From the NCBI RefSeq assembly GCF_014696875.1, contig NZ_JACJQV010000197.1, forward strand, positions 1-58,331: a stretch of DNA of 58,331 nucleotides. The letters are read 5' to 3'. Shown in pieces: positions 43,024 through 50,350 of the stretch (positions are counted from its first letter, which is position 1; the number at the start of each line of letters is the position of its first letter). Position numbers and translations under genes: made by a program. Source of the stretch: Microcystis wesenbergii FACHB-1317. Its GTDB lineage: Bacteria > Cyanobacteriota > Cyanobacteriia > Cyanobacteriales > Microcystaceae. A model generated the notes under the pieces. The model did no database searches, was not told where the DNA came from, and worked only from the letters and a program-made list of their open reading frames with translations.

Positions 43024-43686
43024 GAGAGGTTCCTCCTATTTTGGGAAAATTTTAGGTTTATCGTAGCCACCTGGTTTACTCTCGTCGTCACCCTTGGCAG
43101 TCGTGCCAAGCAGAGAATAAACTCACAAGCGAGCCGATTTAATTGTAGCTGACATTCCGCAGCTCTTCATATACTTTTATATATTTTTACATTCCCCAAG
43201 ATGTTTTGACGAAAAACCTTCATTGTAGAAACTACTATTGAGAACATTTTCAATAATTAATTTTTTCTGAGAAAAAATTTTACAATTCTTCACCTTGATA
43301 AAAATCCATGATTGTAGCTATAGTCCTTACTGGCAAGGGGTTTTAAGCAATATTTTAGTAAAAATTAGCACTTACGCATTGACAAAAAGGCTTAAATGTG
43401 TGTGGTCTAATTTTGTTATTCTTAGATACAATTTCTCTCTCGACTCTTGACAAAACCCTCTCCGATTTGATTTCCTGACACAAGGGCATCTCTTATAACA
43501 GAACAACTGATGAGAAACATTACCTTAAATGTCGGATGAATGCCACCGCTAAATTTTTCGACAAGACATCAACCTTTGCGGGGGATGAAATCCGACCAGG
43601 ATATTGACCGCGAACCACGATTTTAATTCTACCATTTGTAAGTAAACTGTGTTATACTTAATTGCTCCAGGGTCGAGGATTAATCA
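43024..43686. other. Upstream region of the particle operon
   Basis: No gene is visible in 663 nt. For the minus strand it must hold the main promoter of the sheath operon; TACAAT boxes near 43234 and 43148 are candidates but neither has a well-placed -35. It contains a perfect 7-bp hairpin at 43093-43110. The right-hand 150 nt probably belong to the left end of the tnpB element. Confidence 0.5.
43093..43110. promoter_or_regulatory. Perfect hairpin in the sheath leader
   Basis: CTTGGCA-GTCG-TGCCAAG is a perfect 18-bp palindrome with a 4-nt centre, about 70 bp upstream of the sheath start codon. It could be an operator for a dimeric regulator or a leader stem-loop. No regulator gene is found nearby. 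Confidence 0.45.
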
Positions 43687-44922
43687 ATGCTAGTCGTAGA
43701 AGCCAAGTTAAAAAACGGAACACCAGAACAATACCAGAGACTAGATGAAGCAATTAGGACATCTCAGTTTGTGCGTAACTCTTGTGTTCGTTATTGTCTG
43801 GACAATAAGGGGACAACCCGCAATGATCTCCAAAAACTTTGTGCGGTACTAGCAGACAACAAAAAAACACATTGGGTTAATAAATTAAACTCTCAAGCTC
43901 GTCAATCGGCTGCTGATAGAGCCTGGCAATCAATTAACAGGTTCTACCAAAATTGTCGATGCTCAGATACCTGGGAAGAAAGGTTTTCCTCGGTTCAAAA
44001 AGCATAACCGTTCGGTTGAATACAAACTAACAGGCTACCAACTATCTGATGCTCGACGTAAAATCAAGTTCACTGACGGTTTTAAAGCAGGAGAATTTGA
44101 TTTATGGTGTAGTCAAAAGACCTTAGTTTATTATTCAGAGCAACAGATTAGACGGGTAAGAGTTGTTAGACGTGCTGACGGTTATTATTGCCAGTTTTTA
44201 ATTGACGTAGAACGGCAAGAATACCATAAACCAACGGGACAAATAATAGGAATTGACTTAGGTTTAAAAGAGTTTTATACTGACGCTCAAGGCAATACCG
44301 TAGAAAATCTCCGTTATTTAAGCAAGTCAGAAAAACGACTGAAAAAAGCACAAAGGAGATTATCAAAACGATTTCGTCAAGGAAACAAACAGTCTAAAAA
44401 CTATCACAAGCAACGGATAAAAGTGGCTAGGCTTCACCTTAAAGTATCAAGACAACGTCAAGACAAAGCAATTAAAGACGCTTTGGCGTTAGTCCAGTCT
44501 AATGCTCTGGTAGTCTATGAAGCTTTAAAGATAAGAAACTTAGTCAAAAACCGTAAGCTGGCCCAGTCGATTAGTGATGCTTCTTGGTATCAATTCACTG
44601 AATGGTTTGAATTTTTTCCAAGATTTATCGGATTGTTATTGTTGCTGTACCACCGCATTTTACTAGCCAAGATTGTTCAGTTTGTGGGACGAGAGTTCAA
44701 AAATCATTAAGCACTAGAACTCATCAGTGTTCTAACTGTAAAACAGTCTTAGATAGGGATCATAACGCAGCAGTAAATATTCTTAAAAAAGGGTTGAAAT
44801 ATTTGGGAAATCATCTCAACGGTACTGTTGGGCAAACAGAAACCGACCCAAACCCCCCCCCGATGTCGGGGGGCAAGGGGGGGGGAGAGTCCGGCAAGAA
44901 AGATTTTCAGTGGAGACATTGA
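43687..44922 (+). pseudogene. tnpB: IS605-type tnpB, broken by two frameshifts
   Basis: Three overlapping pieces rebuild a TnpB RNA-guided nuclease. The N-terminal helical part is at 43687-44007 (FVRNSCVRYCLDNKG, LNSQARQSAADRAWQSINRF). The RuvC core (IGIDLGLKEFYTDAQGN with the first Asp, VYEALKIRNLVKN with the Glu) runs to about 44600. A zinc-ribbon end follows in another frame (CSVCGTRVQKSL, CSNCKTVLDRDHNAAVNIL with the last Asp). Frame breaks lie near 43968 and 44610-44640. All three catalytic acidic residues are still encoded, so the decay looks recent. No tnpA is present. The C-terminal end runs through a poly-C/G palindrome. Confidence 0.88.
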
Positions 44923-45012
44923 GAATCTAAGCTGTCTCGTTGAACAAGGAATTTACGATAGTGATAGGTCAAGAATCCCCAGTCACAGCGTAGCTTGACG
45001 GTGGGAGTATGT
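44800..45012 (+). ncRNA. Candidate omega-RNA (reRNA) region at the tnpB right end
   Basis: In IS605-type elements the guide RNA scaffold overlaps the 3' end of tnpB and continues to the element's right end. Here that interval includes the C9/G9 hairpin at 44853-44885 and a terminal GATAGGTCAAGAATCCCC-type segment with a stem (CCCAGTCACAGCGTAGCTTGACGGTGGG region, 44977-45005). The exact right end, and so the guide start, cannot be fixed from one copy. Confidence 0.35.
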
Positions 45013-45223
45013 CAAGAAGCCAACAACTGCTCAATGTAATCTGGCTATTTACACCCTATTTTTGCTCGGCGAACCTAAATATAGCTGAACTTACCCCATA
45101 CATATATACCACAATAGCCGAAAACCCTTATCCATCAATGGATGCACCCCCTTAACTTTTCTTAATGTACCCATGTAATTTGTAACATTTCTTAATGGAC
45201 AAGAATTCTCTCCATTTGCTAAA

Positions 45224-46654
45224 ATGATAGCCATGTATATAGAAAAAGTTCCTAACCGTAATTCCCCCCCCGCCGTTCTTCTTCGAGAGTCCTACCGAGA
45301 AGGAGAACAAGTCAAAAAAAGAACCCTGGCCAATCTCTCAAAATTACCCGATGATATTATCGACAATCTGAAACTGGCTCTCAAAGGAGCAACACTGTCC
45401 ATGACTGAAGGCATTCCCAATCATTTTGAAGTGATTAGAAGTCTTCCTCATGGTCATGTAATGGCTATTTTAGAGACGATTAAAAAATTGGGTTTAGATA
45501 AAATAATCAGTGAAAAATCCTCTCGAATCAGAAACTTAGTGGTGGCGATGATTGTGGCAAGAATCATCAATCCTAAATCAAAACTAGCCACAGCGAGAGG
45601 GTTTAATAGTGAGACTTGCAGCCAGAGTTTAGGACAATTGTTAGACTTAGAGAAAGCCGATGAAGACGAATTATATAACGCCTTAGATTGGTTATTAGAA
45701 AAACAAGAGAAAATTGAGAAGCCCCTAGCAATTAAACACTTAGAATCAGGAACATTAGTCTTGTATGATGTCACTTCTACCTACCTAGAAGGAAATGGTT
45801 GTGAACTGGGAAAATATGGTGATAATCGAGATAAAAAGAAAGGGAAAACTCAGATAGTTTTTGGTTTGTTATGTTCGGCTAAGGGTTGTCCGATAGCGGT
45901 AGAAGTATTTGAAGGAAACACCTCAGACGGTGCTACTTTAGGCGGACAAATTGAGAAAGTCAGAAAGGGTTGGGGGATTGAGAATGTGGTCTGGGTAAGT
46001 GAGCGAGGGATTTTAACCAACTCGAAAATCAAGGAATTAGTAAAACCGATAGAAGGATTAGACTATATTACCGGTTTAACTAGGGTCGGCTGAAAAAGTA
46101 GGGGCGAAGCATTCGGGCAATAACCTATCGGTGAAACCGTAGATTTTCTATCCGAATGCTTCGCCCCTACAGGACGCGGGCCGATGAAGACGCCAGGTTT
46201 TGAAGCACGATTCTCTCAAAATCTTGCACCTGTGGGAGCAAGAAAAGCCACAAAACCCTTACCATGCCTACATTTCACATTTATTCAGCCAACCCTATGT
46301 ATGTTGGCTTATTATGTGGAATGGCATTTAAAACAGTCCTTGGCTCCTTTATTATTTAAGGATGAAGAAATTGATGATAGTTCTCTGAATGTGATTAAAG
46401 CGAGTCGCAGTGAATCCGTTCAATCTAAAGAGAGAAAAAAACGGAATCAAGAGAACCTCCCTGTGCATAGTTTTCGGACTTTGTTGGAAGACCTGGGGAC
46501 AATTTGCTTGAATACAGTAGAATGTACGATTAGAGAGGGAAGTTATCGTTTTTCTAAGATAACTCGACCGACTTCTCTACAACAATCATGCGTTAGATTT
46601 ATTGGAAGTTTCCCTAATTTGTACCCAGTAACGGGGCGCTGGAAATTCTTTTAA
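45224..46654 (+). pseudogene. IS1634-like transposase, right copy, interrupted by MITE and internal deletion
   Basis: The first 289 codons are open: MIAMYIEKVPNRNSPPAVLL, RTLANLSKLPDDIIDNLKLA, LYDVTSTYLEG with the first catalytic Asp, and VWVSERGILTN, where the left copy has Asp-Arg (DRG) and this copy Glu-Arg (ERG). The frame then hits a stop at the MITE boundary. The remaining C-terminal piece starts after the MITE and includes CMLAYYVEWHLKQ. Compared with the usual length of about 500-600 residues, a middle block is missing. Not functional on its own. Confidence 0.86.
46098..46170. mobile_element. 73-bp palindromic MITE inside the right IS
   Basis: Identical in sequence and position to the MITE in the left IS (20005-20077). 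Sharing the same insertion means the MITE was present before the IS copies separated. Confidence 0.92.
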
Positions 46655-46702
46655 TCCCTTCTACAGCACAGCTTATGGCTTTTTGTCAACGGGGAAGTCC
46701 AG

Positions 46703-46879
46703 GAATATATCCAATTTTTGTACATAGCTCAAGGTTCTCTCAAAGAGTTGGAGACTCATTGGTTAATCTCTCAAAGAGTTGAACTAGCTTCCCCTCAGAG
46801 CGTCAATCCTATTCTTAATCAATGTGAATCAGTGGGCCGACTGCTGCTAACTTTGATTCGTTCCCTTGAAAATAAATAA
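46703..46879 (+). pseudogene. Four-helix-bundle (IVP-like) gene, 3' half
   Basis: Starting with the duplicated GAATAT (Glu-Tyr) the frame continues IQFLYIAQGSLKELETHWLI and then SQRVELASPQSVNPILNQCE to the stop at 46877-46879. This is the standard second half of the IVP-like family (QFLYIAQGSLKELETH). The 5' half is at 18790-18990. Its separation by exactly one IS-bounded unit defines the insertion event. Confidence 0.9.
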
Positions 46880-46889
46880 CCCCCACACC

Positions 46890-49112
46890 CTACACCCCAC
46901 TCCCCACCCTGGGATGAACTCGACGCAATCGTAAAGCATTCGTCACCACGGAAAGGGAACTTAAAGCCATGGCAGCACCGGCAATAATCGGATTGAGCAG
47001 AAAAGGATAGAGGACTCCGGCAGCGATGGGAATGGCAATCAGGTTATAAATAAAAGCAAAAAAGAGATTTTCTTTGATATTTGCCATTGTTGCCCGACTT
47101 AACTCAATAGCGGTCACAATTCCCTGTAAATCTCCCGAAATTAAGGTTATATCACTAGCAGCGATCGCTACATCGGTCCCCGTGCCAATAGCAATACCTA
47201 AGTCCGCTTGTGCTAATGCGATCGCATCATTGATGCCATCGCCAACCATGGCGACAATTTTCCCTTTTTTCTGCAAATATTCGATTTTTTCGGCTTTTTG
47301 TTGGGGACGGAGTGCGGCAAAAAAACGCCGGATACCCAACTCGCTGGCGATCGCTTCTGCGGTTTCGAGGTTGTCCCCCGTCATCATCATCACCTCTAAG
47401 CCCATTTTTTTGAGCTTGGCGACCACTGAAGAAGAAAAAGGTTTTAAAACGTCGGAAATGGCAATCAACCCCTCTAAATGCCCGTTAACCGCTATCCAAG
47501 CCACGGTTTTTTTCTGCCATTCCCAATCGTGGGCGACTTTTTTAAGAACTTTTGTTTCAACCCCTTGACGTTCTAACCATTGTTGTGTACCAATTTGCAC
47601 TAAATCCGACCCGACTTTTCCCTGCACTCCTGCCCCAGTTATTGAGTCAAATTCGGTTACTTCTAGGGTTTTAATGGCGTTTAACCGCCCATATTTAACT
47701 ATTGCTTCTCCTAACGGGTGTTCAGAATGATTCTCCACCGAAACGACTAACTGCAGCAGCGATAATTCCCGTCCATCCCTCACCCCTTCGCGAGTCAAGA
47801 AGTCCGTCACCGTTGGTTTACCCTGGGTGAGAGTTCCGGTTTTATCGAGAACAATAGTAGTAATGCCCTGGGCTAATTCTAAACTTTCGGCATTTTTAAT
47901 TAAAATTCCCTGTTTTGCTCCCTGTCCTGTTCCCACCATAATCGAGGTGGGTGTAGCTAATCCTAGCGCGCAGGGACAAGCGATAATTAAGACTTCCACC
48001 ATTGTAATCAAAGCGAGGGTGAGATTACCCGTGCGGAGAATCCAAAATAAGAAAGTTATTACCGCAATAATCATCACCACCGGCACAAAATAAGCGGTCA
48101 CTCGATCGACTAATCTTTGTATAGGTGCTTTTGATGCTTGCGCGGTTTGCACTAATCGAACAATCTGAGCTAAAACCGTATCTTTTCCCACTCGTAACGC
48201 TTGCATTTGTAGGCTACCGGTTTTATTAATTGTCGCCCCGATTACCTGTTGATTGACGGTTTTTCGCACGGGTAAACTTTCCCCCGTCACCATCGATTCA
48301 TCAATGCTAGAACTGCCTTGGATAATTATGCCATCGACGGGAATTTTTTCTCCCGGACGCACTAAAATTATATCTCCTACCTTCACCTCTTCTATTGGTA
48401 TATCTAGCGTCTGTTCTTCCCTAATTACCCTAGCAGTTTTTGCCTGTAATCCCATTAATTGTTTAATAGCGGCGGCCGTTTCTTTTCTGGCACGTTTTTC
48501 GAGGAAACGACCGAGTAAAATCAGAGTAATGACGATAGCTGATGCTTCGTAATAGACATGGGAATTAAACCCCTGTTTTTCGATAAAATCACTCTCGAAG
48601 GTTAAAAATAGGGAATAAAAATAGGCGGCACTGGTTCCCAAAACTACTAAAGTGTCCATGGTGGCAGTGCGATTTTTAAAAGCTTTCCAAGCATTTTTAT
48701 AAAAACTTTGACCACACCAAAATTGGACAGGAGTAGCGAGAATTAATTGTAATAAGGGAGCGTGTAACCAGTGGGGAATAAAAGATAGAGATAAACCCGT
48801 CATCATCGGCAAAGAACCGATAAAAAGTATAATACTAATAACAATAGCGATCGATAGTTTAGGGAGAAGTTCTTTTTCTGGCCTGGATTCGAGATTAATT
48901 TCTGTTATCGGTGTGGCTTGGAAACCGGCATCCCTAACTTTTGCTTGAATAGTGTTAAGATCGGTACGCTTGGGATCATAGTCCACATCCACCTGTTCCA
49001 TGCCAAAATTAACTTGACATCGAATCACTCCGGGGATAGATTTAATTATCCGTTCGATCGAATTAGCGCAACCAGCGCAACTCATCCCGGCGAGTTTGAG
49101 AGTTTGATGGGT
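46890..49112 (-). CDS. Copper-type P1B heavy-metal ATPase (CopA/PacS/CtaA group)
   Basis: About 740 residues. An N-terminal heavy-metal-associated domain has MSCAGCANS (CxxC). Eight membrane helices are expected, with the CPC metal motif in [17 protein letters not shown]. The phosphorylation site is [13 protein letters not shown], the HP motif is in [13 protein letters not shown], and [20 protein letters not shown] closes the P-domain. CPC plus CxxC indicates a Cu(I) pump; export (CopA/PacS) or delivery (CtaA) cannot be separated. I chose ATG 49112 ([13 protein letters not shown]); the frame from 49145 lies across the leader. A MerR-type promoter is upstream. Its stop is 11 bp from the stop of the split IVP-like gene. 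Confidence 0.93.
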   Translation of the reverse strand, partial: THQTLKLAGMSCAGCANSIERIIKSIPGVIRCQVNFGMEQVDVDYDPKRTDLNTIQAKVRDAGFQATPITEINLESRPEKELLPKLSIAIVISIILFIGSLPMMTGLSLSFIPHWLHAPLLQLILATPVQFWCGQSFYKNAWKAFKNRTATMDTLVVLGTSAAYFYSLFLTFESDFIEKQGFNSHVYYEASAIVITLILLGRFLEKRARKETAAAIKQLMGLQAKTARVIREEQTLDIPIEEVKVGDIILVRPGEKIPVDGIIIQGSSSIDESMVTGESLPVRKTVNQQVIGATINKTGSLQMQALRVGKDTVLAQIVRLVQTAQASKAPIQRLVDRVTAYFVPVVMIIAVITFLFWILRTGNLTLALITMVEVLIIACPCALGLATPTSIMVGTGQGAKQGILIKNAESLELAQGITTIVLDKTGTLTQGKPTVTDFLTREGVRDGRELSLLQLVVSVENHSEHPLGEAIVKYGRLNAIKTLEVTEFDSITGAGVQGKVGSDLVQIGTQQWLERQGVETKVLKKVAHDWEWQKKTVAWIAVNGHLEGLIAISDVLKPFSSSVVAKLKKMGLEVMMMTGDNLETAEAIASELGIRRFFAALRPQQKAEKIEYLQKKGKIVAMVGDGINDAIALAQADLGIAIGTGTDVAIAASDITLISGDLQGIVTAIELSRATMANIKENLFFAFIYNLIAIPIAAGVLYPFLLNPIIAGAAMALSSLSVVTNALRLRRVHPRVGSGV

Positions 49113-49170
49113 CATAATGTTAATAGCAGGGAAAGTCAGCAACAAAATCCCCTGCAGCAGAGTTCTATCT

Positions 49171-49205
49171 TTAGGTTAAAATATTACCCTAGCTGCAGGG
49201 TCAAG
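49171..49205 (-). promoter_or_regulatory. MerR/CueR-type promoter of the copper ATPase gene
   Basis: On the minus strand: TTGACC, then a 20-bp spacer containing the dyad ACCCT-GCAGCT-AGGGT, then TAACCT. The over-long spacer with a centred dyad is the hallmark of MerR-family metal-responsive promoters and resembles the E. coli copA promoter. No MerR-family gene is in this window, so the regulator must be elsewhere or different. Confidence 0.6.
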
Positions 49206-49241
49206 AATCCTCTGTTAATTTTTCTGAATAGATATGAAGAA

Positions 49242-49385
49242 ATGTCTAGAAATATTTCCAAAAAACGGGATAGAGAAAACCAAGCTCTGGCAGAGTCTAT
49301 CCAAAATCTCAGACATTTGTTCCTATTGAATGCCCATTCTGATAGCTTCTTAAATGGCTATCTTTTGGCATGGGTTGGCTTTTAA
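49242..49385 (+). CDS. Possible 47-residue small protein
   Basis: A short frame from ATG 49242, divergent from the copper ATPase gene, with a charged start (MSRNISKKRDRENQALAESI) and an ending LLAWVGF. No family is recognised. It could equally be a relic. It lies beside a fragment of the ATACTAAATCC repeat. Confidence 0.25.
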   Translation: MSRNISKKRDRENQALAESIQNLRHLFLLNAHSDSFLNGYLLAWVGF

Positions 49386-49452
49386 TTTAAACTCTATGAC
49401 TACGGACTCGACCTCTCAACGGATTTAGTATCAGACTATGTTCCCATTCTTC

Positions 49453-49593
49453 TTACTTACCCACCCCTGATGTTCTTAAGTGGGTTAATAGCCAATCTAA
49501 ATTATGTTGGTCAGGTTTCATCCCTTCGGCAAAATCGAGGCTCTTCACCCGACATTCAAGATAAATATCGGGTGTATTAGGCTGCCCTAACAC
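49453..49593 (-). CDS. Possible 46-residue small protein downstream of bcp
   Basis: Reads from GTG 49593 with coding-like content (VLGQPNTPDIYLECRVKSLD, GMKPDQHNLDWLLTHLRTSG) and stops at 49453-49455. It is on the same strand as the peroxiredoxin gene and in frame with it just past its stop. No family is recognised and no good ribosome-binding site is visible. It may be the end of a decayed gene. Confidence 0.35.
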   Translation of the reverse strand: MLGQPNTPDIYLECRVKSLDFAEGMKPDQHNLDWLLTHLRTSGVGK

Positions 49594-49617
49594 ACCCAGA
49601 AAAGATTTTAGGAAAAA

Positions 49618-50052
49618 TTAACCGACGACGCAGAGAATATCCGATGCGTGACTAGCGGTATTCACTTTCTCATCTACATGGCTAATTTTGCCTTCTGCAT
49701 CGATGATATAGGTGACGCGCTTAGAATAGCCACCACCATCAACGTCATAAGCTTTGGTGATAGCACCATCGGTATCCACTAGCAATTGGAAGGGTAAACC
49801 GTATTTTTCTTTAAATTGTGCATGGGAACCTTGGTCATCCCTGCTCACCCCGAAGACTACTATTTCCTTGTCTTGGTATTGTTGGTAGTTATCCCGGAAG
49901 CTTTGCGCTTCCTTGGTGCAGCCGGGGGTATCATCTTTGGGATAGAAGTATAAAACTACGACTTTACCTTGAAAATCCGACAGGGAAACGGTTTTTCCAG
50001 TATCGTCGGTGGTGGTAAAGTTCGGTGCGATTGTTCCAACGGTTAAAGCCAT
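49618..50052 (-). CDS. bcp: Peroxiredoxin Q / bacterioferritin comigratory protein
   Basis: Thiol peroxidase of 144 residues that reduces H2O2 and alkyl hydroperoxides with thioredoxin. The motif YFYPKDDTPGCTKEAQSFRD holds the peroxidatic Cys in TPGCTKE. The expected resolving Cys five residues later is absent (KEAQS where many have CTxEACxF), so it is a 1-Cys-like variant unless the terminal Cys (ILCVVG) takes part. LLVDTDGAITKAYDV and TYIIDAEGKI complete the fold. Start ATG 50052 is clear. Confidence 0.93.
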   Translation of the reverse strand: MALTVGTIAPNFTTTDDTGKTVSLSDFQGKVVVLYFYPKDDTPGCTKEAQSFRDNYQQYQDKEIVVFGVSRDDQGSHAQFKEKYGLPFQLLVDTDGAITKAYDVDGGGYSKRVTYIIDAEGKISHVDEKVNTASHASDILCVVG

Positions 50053-50106
50053 AACTCCGATTCCTTTACAAAAGTTAATCTATATTGATCATAAGGGATG
50101 AGGGTC

Positions 50107-50215
50107 ACTTCAGCACCCCAAGACTGTCTATAAGCAGGGAGAAGATGAACGTAGGTTGGGTTGAAGCATGAAACCCAACTTCAGCACCCCAAGACTGTCT
50201 ATAAGCAGGGAGAAG
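50107..50215. repeat. 38-bp direct repeats flanking a dispersed-repeat fragment
   Basis: ACTTCAGCACCCCAAGACTG followed by TCTATAAGCAGGGAGAAG occurs at 50107-50144 and 50178-50215. Between them is the ACGTAGGTTGGGTTGAAGCA fragment related to the elements at 10881 and 14133. The arrangement looks like an insertion with a 38-bp duplication or a slipped repeat. The 298-nt gap between bcp and the amidase gene holds little else. Confidence 0.8.
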
Positions 50216-50350
50216 GGAGAGGGGAGAAGAAGTCAGAGCATTTGTACTAAGCTGTCTCAATCAGTTTAAATGTAGTACAACTGAGAAGACGAACAACAAA
50301 CCCCCAGAATTTGTCCTAGGATAATATTTATCGGCTAAGAGGGGGATAAT

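Larger units (their letters stand above)
18991..46702. mobile_element. 27.7-kb IS-bracketed composite element carrying a contractile tail-like particle locus
   Basis: Two 1618-bp IS copies in direct orientation form the ends (18991-20608 and 45085-46702). The outer flanks are identical, GAATAT at 18985-18990 and 46703-46708, and the host gene resumes in frame across the insert. The inner flanks differ (GTATTA after the left copy, ATATAG before the right copy). This is the pattern expected if the whole unit moved as a composite transposon. The alternative, circle integration by recombination into a resident IS, predicts matching inner flanks, which are not seen. Cargo: the particle gene cluster, a PIN toxin-antitoxin module, a tnpB element and MITEs. 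Confidence 0.8.
45085..46702 (+). mobile_element. IS1634-like insertion sequence, right copy (defective)
   Basis: Same orientation and the same 1618-bp length as the left copy. Ends CTGAACTTACCCC and GGGGAAGTCCAG (reverse complement CTGGACTTCCCC). Its right flank is GAATAT, identical to the left flank of the left copy, after which the split four-helix-bundle gene resumes. It carries the same internal MITE but keeps the shorter C8 run. Confidence 0.9.

Noticed and set aside
18790-46879. Diversity-generating retroelement suggested by the Avd-like four-helix-bundle fold
   Set aside because: No reverse transcriptase, template repeat or variable repeat is visible. The IVP-like gene is only the insertion site.
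48918-49385. 155-codon plus-strand frame antisense to the start of the copper ATPase gene
   Set aside because: It overlaps the conserved metal-binding domain of the ATPase on the other strand and lacks protein-like conservation. Only its last 47 codons lie outside the ATPase gene, and they are listed with low confidence.
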